Counted from the first letter of the stretch, positions 22,030-31,887 are shown. The stretch: 41,439 nt of DNA from an uncultured Eubacterium sp. (GCF_945980375.1 NZ_CAMFQO010000015.1:1-41439); one strand, 5' to 3'. A program made the numbers and translations. Notes: generated by a model from the letters alone, not told the origin.

Positions 22030-23021
22030 AAATTATTGTAGATGCAATGGGCGGAGATAATGCTCCGCTTGAAATAATAAAGGGCAGTATGCTTGCTGTT
22101 GACGAATACGGTATCGACGAGCTTGTTTTGCTCGGTGATGAAGCAGTAATAAACAACTGCGTTAAGGATAACGGTATTGCACTTAAAAATACAAGAATTG
22201 TAAACTGCACACAGGTTATTGACAACTGCGATGATGCCAAGGCTGTTTTGCGAGGAAAGCCCGACAGCTCTATGGCGGTAGGCTTTAAGCTCCTTAACGA
22301 TGGCGAGGGCGATGCCTTTGTAAGTGCAGGCAATACAGGTGCTATTACTGTCGGTGCAACACTTATTACAAAAAGAATAAAGGGCGTTAAGCGCCCTGCC
22401 ATTGCTTCGGTTATGCCGAGTGCCGCAAAGCCGTTTGTGCTTATGGATTGCGGTGCAAATGCCGAGTGCAAAAGTGAGTATCTGTGTCAGTTTGGCCTTT
22501 TAGGTTCAATTTATATGCAAAATATTTTCGGTGTGCAAAATCCAACCGTTGCGCTTGCAAATAACGGTACAGAGGAAACAAAGGGAACTCCTGTTGTTAA
22601 GGAGGCATATCAAATGATGAAAAATGCTCCGTACAATTTTATCGGCAACATTGAGGGAAGGCAGATACCGTTTGGTGATGCAGATGTTGTGGTTGCCGAC
22701 GGCTTTACGGGCAATCTTATCCTAAAAACCTACGAGGGCGTTGCAAAGGTGCTTATGCAGGGAATTAAGGATGCATTTTACAAAAACACATTAAGCAAGC
22801 TTTCATACCTTGGAGTTCGCTCCGGAATAAATGATATGAAGGCGCAGTTTGATTATAAGGAGTACGGCGGTGCGGTAATGCTCGGTGTCAAAAAGCCGGT
22901 AATAAAGGCACATGGCTCGGCGGACGCACGATGCTTTAAGAATGCAATTAAGCAGGCGGTTATGTTTTTGAAAACCGATTTGATAAATAAAATAGAGAAG
23001 GAACTGCAATCGCAAGAGTAG
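22026..23021 (+). CDS. plsX: Phosphate acyltransferase PlsX
   Basis: A 331-residue peripheral membrane enzyme that converts acyl-ACP and phosphate into acyl-phosphate, the first step of phosphatidic acid synthesis with PlsY. The diagnostic VDAMGGDNAP is at the N-terminus, followed by the DGEGDAFVSAGNTGA region and the VVADGFTGN segment. Coupled to trmFO by a four-base overlap and followed by rnc after two bases. acpP, its usual neighbour and source of its substrate carrier, is not between plsX and rnc here. Confidence 0.95.
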   Translation: MKIIVDAMGGDNAPLEIIKGSMLAVDEYGIDELVLLGDEAVINNCVKDNGIALKNTRIVNCTQVIDNCDDAKAVLRGKPDSSMAVGFKLLNDGEGDAFVSAGNTGAITVGATLITKRIKGVKRPAIASVMPSAAKPFVLMDCGANAECKSEYLCQFGLLGSIYMQNIFGVQNPTVALANNGTEETKGTPVVKEAYQMMKNAPYNFIGNIEGRQIPFGDADVVVADGFTGNLILKTYEGVAKVLMQGIKDAFYKNTLSKLSYLGVRSGINDMKAQFDYKEYGGAVMLGVKKPVIKAHGSADARCFKNAIKQAVMFLKTDLINKIEKELQSQE

Positions 23022-23023
23022 CT

Positions 23024-23701
23024 ATGGATATTTCAGTTTTAGAAGAAAATATAGGTTATACCTTCAAAAAGAAGAAGTATTTGCAGGAGGCTTTAACGCA
23101 CTCATCATATGCAAATGATAACCAAAAAAAATTCAATAACGAAAGAATGGAATTTTTGGGCGACGCAGTTTTAAGCTTTGTGTCCGCAGAATATCTGTAC
23201 GAAAGGTATCCCGATATGGCAGAGGGCGAGCTTTCAAAGCTTCGTTCATCGCTTGTATGCACACAATCTCTGTCAAATTTTGCAAGAGAGATTAATCTCG
23301 GTGATTTTCTTTTGCTTGGCAGAGGGGAGCTGAAAACAGGCGGAAGTGACAGAGATTCAAATCTTGAAAATGCCTTTGAGGCACTTATTGCGGCAATATA
23401 TCTTGACGGAGGAATTGAGCCTGCAAAAAAGCATATCCTTCGTTTTCTTGCTCGTGACATAAACACTCATCACATTTTGTTTAAGGATTACAAAACCACG
23501 CTTCAGGAGGTTATTCAGCAAAACAAGGACGAAACCCTGAACTATGTTATTGTCGGCGAAAAGGGCCCTGACCATGACAAGATGTTTGAGGCAGAGGTAC
23601 ACCTTAACTCCAATGTTGTCGGCAGGGGTGTAGGCAGAAGTAAAAAGCAGGCAGAGCAGGAGGCGGCGAAGGAAGCACTTTCGCTTATGGGTATTATATG
23701 A
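23024..23701 (+). CDS. rnc: Ribonuclease III
   Basis: A 225-residue double-strand-specific endoribonuclease that processes rRNA precursors and structured mRNAs. The signature NERMEFLGDAVLSF begins at about residue 39 and holds the catalytic acidic residues; the second acidic pair is in ENAFEALIAAIYLDGG. A double-stranded RNA-binding domain covers about 155-222 and ends with SKKQAEQEAAKEAL. The ribosome-binding site is weak. It overlaps the following radical SAM gene by four bases. Confidence 0.96.
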   Translation: MDISVLEENIGYTFKKKKYLQEALTHSSYANDNQKKFNNERMEFLGDAVLSFVSAEYLYERYPDMAEGELSKLRSSLVCTQSLSNFAREINLGDFLLLGRGELKTGGSDRDSNLENAFEALIAAIYLDGGIEPAKKHILRFLARDINTHHILFKDYKTTLQEVIQQNKDETLNYVIVGEKGPDHDKMFEAEVHLNSNVVGRGVGRSKKQAEQEAAKEALSLMGII

Positions 23702-24675
23702 AAAAAGGTAATATAAGCATTTTTATCCCACACCTCGGCTGTCCGCAGCAATGCTCGTTTTGCAACCAAAAAACCATTACGGGCAACCAAAAGCAGCCAA
23801 CCTGTGACGATGTGATTTGCGCTGTCGAAACGGCATTAAGAAAAAAGGGCTATGAGTACGAAATTGCGTTTTTCGGCGGATCGTTTACTGCGATAGACAG
23901 GGAATATATGCTGTCGTTGTTGAAAGCAGCATATACATATGTTGCCGACGGCAGAGTAAAGGGTATAAGGATAAGCACCCGCCCCGATTGTATTGACAAC
24001 GAGATTTTGGATATTCTTAAGGAATACGGCGTAACGTCGATTGAACTCGGTGCTCAAAGCATGGATGATGAGGTGCTAAAGGCAAATCTTCGCGGTCATA
24101 CGGCTCAGGATGTAGAAAATGCATCAAGGCTGATTAAGTCCTACGGCTTTGAGCTTGGTCTTCAAATGATGACGGGACTTTATCTTGATACAGACGAAAA
24201 AGCTGTTGAAACTGCAAAAAGGATAATAGCACTTCAACCGTCAACTGTTCGTATTTATCCGACAGTTGTGTTAAAGGGAACAATGCTTGCAAGGCTATAC
24301 GAGGATGAGGTGTTTAAGCCGCAAACCGTGGATGATGCGGCAAATCTTTGTACAAGGCTTGTGCCGATGTTTGAGGATGCGGGGATTAAGGTTATTCGAC
24401 TTGGGCTTCACGCATCGGACGATATAAAGAAAAATGCTGTTGCCGGAGCATATCACGAATCCTTCGGCGAAATAGTTAAGAGCAGATATATGCTCAACAG
24501 AATACTTAAATACAAGCCCGGTGATTACGAGATAATGGTTAATCCTCGATCTGTATCTCAACTAAAAGGGCAACAAAAACGAAACATCTACTTCCTTATG
24601 GAAGAGGGATATAATATAAAAGTAACGGTAACCGATAAGGTTGCTCAAAACGATTTGAAAATAATAAGACGGTAA
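23698..24675 (+). CDS. Radical SAM protein, Elp3/B12-binding-like group
   Basis: A 325-residue radical SAM enzyme. The cluster motif CPQQCSFC places the cysteines at 15, 19 and 22 (C-x3-C-x2-C). The AFFGGSFTAI and GAQSMDDEVL motifs match the Elp3/HemN-like subgroup, which includes proteins annotated simply as radical SAM protein between rnc and smc in Clostridia. It cleaves S-adenosylmethionine reductively; the substrate is unknown, although tRNA modification is a reasonable guess given the Elp3 similarity. No acetyltransferase domain is present, unlike true Elp3. It overlaps rnc by four bases and precedes smc by five. Confidence 0.85.
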   Translation: MKKGNISIFIPHLGCPQQCSFCNQKTITGNQKQPTCDDVICAVETALRKKGYEYEIAFFGGSFTAIDREYMLSLLKAAYTYVADGRVKGIRISTRPDCIDNEILDILKEYGVTSIELGAQSMDDEVLKANLRGHTAQDVENASRLIKSYGFELGLQMMTGLYLDTDEKAVETAKRIIALQPSTVRIYPTVVLKGTMLARLYEDEVFKPQTVDDAANLCTRLVPMFEDAGIKVIRLGLHASDDIKKNAVAGAYHESFGEIVKSRYMLNRILKYKPGDYEIMVNPRSVSQLKGQQKRNIYFLMEEGYNIKVTVTDKVAQNDLKIIRR

Positions 24676-24680
24676 AAAAT

Positions 24681-27600
24681 ATGCTACTTAGATCATTGGA
24701 AATGCAGGGATTTAAGTCATTCCCTGACAAAACAGAATTGAATTTCGGTAAGGGTATTACAGCGGTAGTAGGACCAAACGGCTCGGGTAAAAGTAATATT
24801 TCCGATGCTGTTCGCTGGGTTCTCGGTGAAACAAGCACAAAGTCGCTTCGCGGTTCAAAGATGGAGGATGTCATTTTCGGCGGTACATCAAAGCGAAAGG
24901 CATTGGGCTTTGCACAGGTTACTTTAACCCTTGATAATTCCGACGCAGCACTTAAGGACCATGGCGAGATTGTCACAGTAACGCGTAGATATTATCGCTC
25001 CGGTGAAAGTGAATATAAAATTGACGGCGAGTCTGTAAGAAGAAAGGATATTCACGAGCTGTTTATGGATACAGGTCTTGGCTCTGACGGATATTCTATG
25101 GTAGGTCAGGGCAAGATTGATTCTATCATTTCTGCAAAGAACGAGGACAGGCGCGAGCTCTTTGAAGAGGCGGCAGGTATATCCCGCTTCCGTCACAAGA
25201 GAAAGGATGCCGAGCGCAGACTTGATCAGGCACAGGAAAATCTTGTAAGGCTTCTTGATATTCTCGGTGAGCTTGAAGGTCGTGTCGGTCCGCTTAAAAC
25301 TCAAAGCGAAAAGGCTCAAAAATTCCTTGAGTACAGTGAGGAAAAGAAGACTCTTGAAATCGGTGTTTGGTTAAATAAAATCAACAGATTTACGGTTGAT
25401 TTGAGAGAACAGGAGCACAAGATTGACGCAGTAAGAGCTTCGTACGAAATCTGTGAGGCAGACCTTGCAAGAATAGAGCAGGAGCTTGAAGAAACCGCAA
25501 AGGGTATTACATCTATCAATCTTGATATAGAACAAAGAAGAATTAATGCTTCACAGCTTGAGGAGGAGGCACTGCGCAAGGACGGCGAAATCAGCGTTCT
25601 CAACGCAACCCTTGAGCATAATAACGATATAATCGGCAGGCTTACCGATGATATCAACGACGCCGACGGCACAGGTGCTTCTATTGATGAGCAGATTGCT
25701 GAAAAAAATGAACTTATTGCGGATACAGAAAAGCAGATTGTTCAAAAGCGCGCAGAGCTCGAGTCTGTTGTAAATGAACTAAACAAGGTTCAAAGCGAAA
25801 ATCTTGAGTTTTCCGACAGGTCGGTTGAGCTTAATCAACAACTCACATCGTTAACTCTTAAACTTTCCGACAGCAAGGTTAAGATGTCACAGGCAACCTC
25901 GTCGATAGATGAGATTAATTCTCGCAAGGATACCATAGCGGCTCAAATTGAAAATGCCGAAAAGGATATTGAATACATTAAATCTCAGGCAGAGGAAAGC
26001 AAAAGCAATCTTGAATTTTTGAAGGAAAGAATCAGCGAATACGAAAATTCACTTGAGGGCTATCAAATAAAGGTTGATGCAAAGCAGAAAAAAGCAGAGG
26101 CGGTTAAGCAAAAGGCAGAGTCACTTGCGCGTCAAATGGCAGAAAAAGCAGACCGTGCACGAGTGCTTGAGGATCTTGAGAAAAATATGGAGGGCTTTTC
26201 CGGTGCAGTAAAGGCTGTGCTTAAGCAAAGTCAAAGCAAAGCTCTTCCGGGTATTCACGGCACATTGTCACAGCTTATCACCGTTGATAACGAAAATTCA
26301 ACAGCCATAGAGATTGCCTTGGGTGCTACAATGCAAAACATTGTTGTTTCAACAGAGGGCGATGCAAAGCGTGCCATCAATTATTTGAAGCAAAACAATA
26401 TCGGTCGTGCAACCTTCCTCCCAATATCAGCTATAAAGCCAAGATACATTGAGGAAAAGGATTTGGATGACAATTTCGGATTTGTGGATATTGCTTCAAA
26501 TCTTGTTGAATGTGACGAGCAGTACAGAGCCATTGTTGAAAATCTGCTTGGCAGGGTAATGGTTGTCGAGGATATTGACTGTGCTATTGCAATTTCAAAA
26601 AGATACAAGAACAAATATAAGCTTGTAACCCTTGACGGTCAGGTTATGAATCCCGGCGGTTCAATGTCGGGTGGCTCAAAGGGTAAGGGCAGCGGTGTGC
26701 TTTCACGTGCCAATCTTATTGATGAGCTAAAGGCAGAAACCGAAAAAATCGGCAGGGAGCTTGAGACTGTTCAGGCAGAGCTTAAAAAAGCTACCGAGGA
26801 TGCAAGCCTTGCATATGCCGATTTGCAGGGAGCGGATGCAGACCTTCGCAATGCCAAGGAGGAACTCATTCGTGCCGAGGGCGACGATAAGCTGATTTCG
26901 GACAAGCTCTCATCATCTGTCAGTCAGTGTGATGCTCTGAAGCGAGAGCAGGAGAACAGCGATGGAAGAATACTTTTGCTTCGTCAGGCTATCACAAACG
27001 CACAGCAGGAGGCAGATGAGATTGAAAAGCAGATGACCGATACCGAGCAGGAAATTAATTCAATTTCCGCAAATGCTCAGGAGCTTTCCGCAAAGCGTGA
27101 TGAAATCAGAGAAAAAACAGAGCAGATTAACCTTGAAATTGTAACCTTAACAAAGGACAGCGAGGCGGCAAGACTATCCGTTGAGGAGCTTGAGCTTCGC
27201 AAGTCTACCCAGTCAGACAGAGTTCGTACCATTACCGACGAGATAAATGAAATTAAGGCAAAGAACGAGGCACTAATTCTTTCTATCAATGATGTTAAGC
27301 GCGAGGCAGACGAGCTACGCAGAAAAGCAGGCGAAAGCACAGCTGATATTCAAAACGAGATTAACAGCAGAAACGAGCTTGAAAAGCAGTCGGGTGAGCT
27401 TCGTGCCACCGAAAAGTCAACTCTTGCCGATAAGGAAAAGCTGTCGGCCGATATTGTCAGACTTGAGGAACGCAAGGCTAATATGAAAAAGGAATACGAC
27501 GAGCTCGGCGATATGCTTTTTGAGCAGTACGAGCTTACAAAGCCGGAGGCGCAGGCTCTCGGCATTGTAATTGAGGATATGGCTCAGGCCAAGAAGCGTT

Positions 27601-28253
27601 TGCATGAAATTAAGGTTGCAATAAAGGGACTCGGCTCAATCAACGTAGGTGCTATCGAGGAATACAAGGAGGTATCCGAAAGGTACACCTTCCTTAAGGA
27701 ACAGATTGATGACATTGAGCAGAGCAAAAGAGAGCTTGCAAAAATTATTGATGATTTGACCTCTTCTATGAGCGAAAAGTTTATGGCTCAGTTCAACAGG
27801 ATTAACACCGAGTTCAAAACCTGCTTTGCCGATTTCTTCGGCGGAGGCAACGGTGAGATTATTCTTGAGGAGCCTGATAATTGCCTTGAATCTGCAATAG
27901 AGATTAAAATTCAGCCACCGGGTAAATCGGTACAAAACATTAATCTTTTCTCGGGCGGTGAAAAGTCGCTTGCAGCTATGGCATTGCTCTTTAGCGTTCT
28001 TAAGGTTCAGCCGTCACCATTCTGTATTTATGACGAGGTTGAGGCGGCACTTGACGATGTTAATGTTGAACGCTTTGCAAAATATATGCGCCGTATGACA
28101 GACAAAACACAGTTTATCTCCATCACTCACCGTAGAGGTACTATGGAGGAGGCAGATGTTTTGTATGGTGTTACTATGCAGGAAAAGGGCGTTTCAAAGC
28201 TTCTTGAGCTTCAGTCCGCAGAGCTTGCACAGCAGATGGGACTTGAAGCATAA
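24681..28253 (+). CDS. smc: Chromosome segregation protein SMC
   Basis: A 1190-residue SMC ATPase. Walker A GPNGSGKSN is at 31-39; coiled coils flank a hinge at about 500-660; near the C-terminus stand the signature LFSGGEKSLAAMAL and Walker B YDEVEAALDD. The head-coil-hinge-coil-head order is complete. It forms the bacterial condensin ring with ScpA and ScpB (not in this window) to organise and segregate chromosomes. There is no clear ribosome-binding site before ATG 24681, which lies five bases after the radical SAM stop, so it probably depends on translational coupling. ftsY follows, the usual order. Confidence 0.97.
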   Translation: MLLRSLEMQGFKSFPDKTELNFGKGITAVVGPNGSGKSNISDAVRWVLGETSTKSLRGSKMEDVIFGGTSKRKALGFAQVTLTLDNSDAALKDHGEIVTVTRRYYRSGESEYKIDGESVRRKDIHELFMDTGLGSDGYSMVGQGKIDSIISAKNEDRRELFEEAAGISRFRHKRKDAERRLDQAQENLVRLLDILGELEGRVGPLKTQSEKAQKFLEYSEEKKTLEIGVWLNKINRFTVDLREQEHKIDAVRASYEICEADLARIEQELEETAKGITSINLDIEQRRINASQLEEEALRKDGEISVLNATLEHNNDIIGRLTDDINDADGTGASIDEQIAEKNELIADTEKQIVQKRAELESVVNELNKVQSENLEFSDRSVELNQQLTSLTLKLSDSKVKMSQATSSIDEINSRKDTIAAQIENAEKDIEYIKSQAEESKSNLEFLKERISEYENSLEGYQIKVDAKQKKAEAVKQKAESLARQMAEKADRARVLEDLEKNMEGFSGAVKAVLKQSQSKALPGIHGTLSQLITVDNENSTAIEIALGATMQNIVVSTEGDAKRAINYLKQNNIGRATFLPISAIKPRYIEEKDLDDNFGFVDIASNLVECDEQYRAIVENLLGRVMVVEDIDCAIAISKRYKNKYKLVTLDGQVMNPGGSMSGGSKGKGSGVLSRANLIDELKAETEKIGRELETVQAELKKATEDASLAYADLQGADADLRNAKEELIRAEGDDKLISDKLSSSVSQCDALKREQENSDGRILLLRQAITNAQQEADEIEKQMTDTEQEINSISANAQELSAKRDEIREKTEQINLEIVTLTKDSEAARLSVEELELRKSTQSDRVRTITDEINEIKAKNEALILSINDVKREADELRRKAGESTADIQNEINSRNELEKQSGELRATEKSTLADKEKLSADIVRLEERKANMKKEYDELGDMLFEQYELTKPEAQALGIVIEDMAQAKKRLHEIKVAIKGLGSINVGAIEEYKEVSERYTFLKEQIDDIEQSKRELAKIIDDLTSSMSEKFMAQFNRINTEFKTCFADFFGGGNGEIILEEPDNCLESAIEIKIQPPGKSVQNINLFSGGEKSLAAMALLFSVLKVQPSPFCIYDEVEAALDDVNVERFAKYMRRMTDKTQFISITHRRGTMEEADVLYGVTMQEKGVSKLLELQSAELAQQMGLEA

Positions 28254-28285
28254 TACATATGACAAACATTTAGCGAGGAATTATT

Positions 28286-29287
28286 ATGGGCTTGTTTGAT
28301 AAATTCAGAAAGGGTTTGAAGAAAACCCGTGAAACAGGAATGGTTGCTCAGATTAACGAGACAATCGAATCCCACGAAAAAATCACCGATGAGCTTTTTG
28401 AGGAGCTTGAGGAAATTCTCATTATGGGTGATGTTGGCTTTCCGACGGCGGAAAGAGTAATCGGCGACCTAAAGGAAAAAATAGAAAACGATAATATTAC
28501 AAGCGTGCCGCAGGTTAGGGAAACCCTCAAGGACATCGTTGCCGGTGTTGTTTGGGGCGGTAGCTATCTTTCGTTGCGCACAAAGCCGTCAATTATTCTT
28601 GTTATCGGTGTAAACGGAGTTGGCAAAACAACAACGATAGGCAAGCTTGCAATGCGACTTAAGTCTATGGGCAGAAGCGTTGTTCTTGGTGCCGCCGATA
28701 CCTTCCGCGCAGGTGCCATTGAGCAGCTTCAGGTTTGGGCAGACAGGGCGGATGTTCCGCTTGTTAAGCATGCAGAGGGTGCAGACCCTGCCGCTGTTGT
28801 GTACGATACAATTCAGTCAGGCAAGGCAAAAAACGCCGATGTAATAATTATTGATACGGCAGGCAGATTGCATAACAAGAAAAACTTAATGGACGAGCTT
28901 AATAAAATCAGCCGAGTTATTGACAGAGAGCTTCCGGATGCAAGCAGAGAAACCTTGCTCGTTCTTGATGCAACAACAGGTCAAAATGCCGTTAATCAGG
29001 CGAAGGACTTTAAGGAAGCGGCAGGCATTACGGGTATAATTCTCACAAAGCTTGACGGCACCGCAAGGGGCGGAGTTGTTCTTGCGATTAACAACGAGCT
29101 TGATGTTCCTGTTAAGTTTATCGGTGTCGGCGAGCAGATTGATGACCTCCAGCCGTTTGACGCAGAGGCATTTGCGTCTGCAATGTTTGACATCAAGCCT
29201 ACCCATGATGATGACAGCACTATCGCTGATTTCATCAATGAAAATGTAACGCGTCAGGATGATAATGCTGACGGGGAGGATGAATAA
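28286..29287 (+). CDS. ftsY: Signal recognition particle receptor FtsY
   Basis: A 333-residue SRP GTPase that docks SRP-ribosome complexes at the membrane. Helical N domain at about 1-85, then the G domain: [15 protein letters not shown] (P-loop), [28 protein letters not shown] and [10 protein letters not shown]. The acidic A domain of E. coli FtsY is absent, as in most Firmicutes. GCGAGGA stands upstream of the ATG. Its stop overlaps the start of rdgB (TAATG). ffh, often adjacent in Firmicutes, is not nearby. Confidence 0.96.
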   Translation: MGLFDKFRKGLKKTRETGMVAQINETIESHEKITDELFEELEEILIMGDVGFPTAERVIGDLKEKIENDNITSVPQVRETLKDIVAGVVWGGSYLSLRTKPSIILVIGVNGVGKTTTIGKLAMRLKSMGRSVVLGAADTFRAGAIEQLQVWADRADVPLVKHAEGADPAAVVYDTIQSGKAKNADVIIIDTAGRLHNKKNLMDELNKISRVIDRELPDASRETLLVLDATTGQNAVNQAKDFKEAAGITGIILTKLDGTARGGVVLAINNELDVPVKFIGVGEQIDDLQPFDAEAFASAMFDIKPTHDDDSTIADFINENVTRQDDNADGEDE

Positions 29288-29910
29288 TGGATTTTATTCT
29301 TGCAACAAATAATATGAAAAAGCTTGCGGAAATGCAGAGAATATTGTCGCCGTTGGGCATAAACGTTGTTACTGCAAAAATGCTTGGAATCGAGCTTCCG
29401 GAGGTTGTTGAGGACGGCGACACCTTTGAGGCAAATGCAAAAATCAAGGCAGAGTCGGCATGCAAAATTACAGGTCTTCCCGCTATTGCAGACGACAGCG
29501 GACTTTGTGTTGATTATCTTGACGGTGCTCCGGGCATATATTCCGCAAGGTTTGCGAATATAGAAATTCACGACGGTGTGTGCGTTGATAACGAAAAGAA
29601 TGCCGACGATGAGGATAATAACAACCTTCTTCTCAAAAAGCTTGAGGGTGTTGATAAGGAAAAGAGAACGGCTTACTATGTTTGTGCAATTTGCTGTGTT
29701 TTCCCCGACGGCAGAGAAATTACCGTTAGAGGTGAGTGCCACGGCACTATCGGCTTTGAGCGCGACGGCAATGCAGGCTTTGGCTATGACCCGCTGTTCA
29801 TCATTAACGGCAAATCCTTCGGAAAGTATGAGGGTGAGGAAAAGGATAAGATTTCTCACAGAGGCAACGCCTTGAGATTACTATGTAAAGAATTGGAGAA
29901 AAATATATGA
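29287..29910 (+). CDS. rdgB: XTP/dITP pyrophosphatase
   Basis: A 207-residue HAM1/RdgB family enzyme that hydrolyses dITP, XTP and similar non-canonical purine nucleotides to monophosphates and keeps them out of DNA and RNA. The opening LATNNMKKLAEMQRIL, the DDSGLCVDYLDGAPGIYSAR segment and the GFGYDPLF and SHRGNAL motifs are all present. The start overlaps the ftsY stop and the end overlaps yhbY (ATGA), so expression is tightly coupled. Confidence 0.95.
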   Translation: MDFILATNNMKKLAEMQRILSPLGINVVTAKMLGIELPEVVEDGDTFEANAKIKAESACKITGLPAIADDSGLCVDYLDGAPGIYSARFANIEIHDGVCVDNEKNADDEDNNNLLLKKLEGVDKEKRTAYYVCAICCVFPDGREITVRGECHGTIGFERDGNAGFGYDPLFIINGKSFGKYEGEEKDKISHRGNALRLLCKELEKNI

Positions 29911-30353
29911 CATCAAAGGAAAGAGCAGCCTGGAGAGCAAAGGCAAATACTCTTGAGCCTATTATTCAAATCGGCAAGGAGGGAATTACGGATAATTTGA
30001 TTACTCAAATTGATGATACTCTTGATGTAAGAGAGCTTATCAAAATCCGTGTTCACCTTGAAACTGCACCGCAAACACCAAAGGAAATTGCACCACAGCT
30101 TGCCCAAAGGCTCGGTGCGGATGTAATTCAAGTTATCGGCGGAGTAATTGTGCTTTACAGAGAGGCCGACCCTCAGCGTATTGAGGAAAAGAAAAGAAAA
30201 AGAGGCTCCGGTAATGCAAAGGCAAAGGCCAAGAAAAAGGTAAAGATTAAAGGTCTTCGTCAAAGGCAGAGAGAAAAAGAAGCTAAAAATCCTTATGCAG
30301 TTTACGACCGCTTGAATAAGGATAAAAACAAAAAGCCAAGCAGAACGAAGTAA
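29907..30353 (+). CDS. yhbY: YhbY-type CRM-domain RNA-binding protein with basic tail
   Basis: A 148-residue protein. Residues 1-95 form the YhbY/CRM domain (LEPIIQIGKEGITDNLITQI, then the VIGGVIVLYRE end) that binds ribosomal RNA and associates with pre-50S particles. Usual length is about 97 residues; here a 50-residue Lys/Arg-rich extension follows, probably disordered and RNA-binding. It overlaps rdgB by four bases and precedes nadD by six; the yhbY-nadD-yqeK-rsfS order matches other Firmicutes. A role in ribosome assembly is inferred from the family. Confidence 0.9.
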   Translation: MTSKERAAWRAKANTLEPIIQIGKEGITDNLITQIDDTLDVRELIKIRVHLETAPQTPKEIAPQLAQRLGADVIQVIGGVIVLYREADPQRIEEKKRKRGSGNAKAKAKKKVKIKGLRQRQREKEAKNPYAVYDRLNKDKNKKPSRTK

Positions 30354-30359
30354 TACAAT

Positions 30360-30944
30360 ATGAGAATCGGTATTTTCGGCGGAGCATTTAACCCCGTTCA
30401 TAACGGACATCTTGCACTTGCAAAGCATTACAAAGACTCCTTGTCGCTTGATAGGTTGATATATATCCCGACGGCAAACCCACCGCACAAGCCGTCAGGC
30501 AATTTAATTGACGGTGAGCACAGGATTAATATGCTTAGGCTATGCGTAGGCGATGATGAGGTTTGTGATATAGAATTCAGGCACGACGGTAAAAGCTACA
30601 CCTATCTGACCTTGCAGGAATTAAGGCGGGCATATCCGAATGACAAATTGTATTTGATTATCGGTGCAGATCAGTTTTTCTATTTTGAAAATTGGTATAA
30701 GTATGAGGAAATTTTATCTCTTGCAACCGTTGTAACTGCCGCAAGGGAGGGCAATCAGTACAGTCAAATGCTTGAGTTTAAGGCACAGCATCCGTCGCTA
30801 AAGGATGTTGTTGTTTCCGAATTTGAGGTGATAGATGTTTCGTCCTCTCAGATAAGGAACGCCGTCAGTCAAGGCGAAGATATTTCACAATATGTTCCTA
30901 AAAGGGTTGAAGAGTATATAAAGGAGCATAGGCTCTATGTATGA
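30360..30944 (+). CDS. nadD: Nicotinate-nucleotide adenylyltransferase
   Basis: A 194-residue nucleotidyltransferase that joins ATP and nicotinate mononucleotide into deamido-NAD in NAD synthesis. GIFGGAFNPVHNGHL contains the family HxGH motif; the C-terminal SSSQIRN corresponds to the SxxxxR (ISSTxIR) motif. PTANPPHKP is the substrate loop. Overlaps yqeK by eight bases. Confidence 0.95.
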   Translation: MRIGIFGGAFNPVHNGHLALAKHYKDSLSLDRLIYIPTANPPHKPSGNLIDGEHRINMLRLCVGDDEVCDIEFRHDGKSYTYLTLQELRRAYPNDKLYLIIGADQFFYFENWYKYEEILSLATVVTAAREGNQYSQMLEFKAQHPSLKDVVVSEFEVIDVSSSQIRNAVSQGEDISQYVPKRVEEYIKEHRLYV

Positions 30945-31518
30945 TTATAATGGGTATATAGATTTAATTAAGAGCAGCCTTTCCGAGTATAGATTTAACC
31001 ACAGCATAAATGTTGCAAAAAGAGCAAGAGAGCTTGCTCGCATTTACGGTCTGGATGAAGAAAAGGCTTATCTTGCAGGAATTTTGCACGATATTACCAA
31101 GGAAACGGATTATTCACTGCAGGAAGAATATATGAATAATGTTGGTATTATTCCAACAGAACTTGAAAAAAATAATAAAAAGGTGTATCATCAAATGTCG
31201 GGGGCGGCTTATGTTAAAGGTGTGCTGAATATTGATGATGAGGATATATTGAGCGCAATAAGATTTCATACCACAGGTCACGCAGATATGACCGATTTTG
31301 AAATGCTGATATATCTTGCAGATTTAACAAGCGAGGAAAGAGACTATCCCGATGTGGATACTGTTAGGGCACTTGCCGATAAATCCTTGCTTGAGGCCAT
31401 GCTTTACGCATTAAGGTTTACCATCAGGGATTTGGCAGGCAAAAACAGCCTGATTCATCCCGACACCCTTCATTGCTATAATTGGGTGATCACACAGATT
31501 AATAACGCAAAGGATTAA
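30937..31518 (+). CDS. yqeK: HD-domain bis(5'-nucleosyl)-tetraphosphatase YqeK
   Basis: A 193-residue HD hydrolase. The metal-binding pattern is seen as His in FNHSINVAK, HD in AGILHDITKE, and later FHTTGH and the YLADLTSEER Asp. The YqeK family cleaves diadenosine tetraphosphate symmetrically into two ADP in Firmicutes. The start codon lies inside the end of nadD, and it precedes rsfS by three bases, the conserved Firmicutes arrangement. Confidence 0.92.
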   Translation: MYDYNGYIDLIKSSLSEYRFNHSINVAKRARELARIYGLDEEKAYLAGILHDITKETDYSLQEEYMNNVGIIPTELEKNNKKVYHQMSGAAYVKGVLNIDDEDILSAIRFHTTGHADMTDFEMLIYLADLTSEERDYPDVDTVRALADKSLLEAMLYALRFTIRDLAGKNSLIHPDTLHCYNWVITQINNAKD

Positions 31519-31521
31519 TAT

Positions 31522-31887
31522 ATGAGTAAGGAAAATTATTTGGAAATAGCACAGATAGCAGTTAAAGCAATCGACAGCAAGCGCGGTGACGACATTGAGG
31601 TTATCAAGGTGTCGGACATTACCGTGTTGACTGATTATTTTGTTATCGCAACTGCAAACACAAATACACAGCTTAAGGCTATTGCCGACGAGGTGGAATA
31701 CAAGCTAAAGGAGGCAGGCTACGAGCCTCATCACATTGAGGGTGAGCGAAGCGAATGGATTTGCCTTGACTATGTAGGCTGTGTTATTCACATTCTTCTA
31801 AAGCAACAACGCGGTTTTTATCAAATTGAGCGTCTTTGGGAGGATGGCGAAAAGGTCGATATAGACGATATTATAGTTAAAGAATAA
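31522..31887 (+). CDS. rsfS: Ribosomal silencing factor RsfS
   Basis: A 121-residue RsfS/Iojap protein that binds L14 on the 50S subunit and blocks joining with the 30S subunit when nutrients are scarce. Typical motifs are DYFVIATANTNTQLKAIADEV, then EGERSEWICLDYVGCVIHILL and the YQIERLWEDGE end. Full length; the ribosome-binding site is weak, consistent with coupling to yqeK. Confidence 0.94.
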   Translation: MSKENYLEIAQIAVKAIDSKRGDDIEVIKVSDITVLTDYFVIATANTNTQLKAIADEVEYKLKEAGYEPHHIEGERSEWICLDYVGCVIHILLKQQRGFYQIERLWEDGEKVDIDDIIVKE

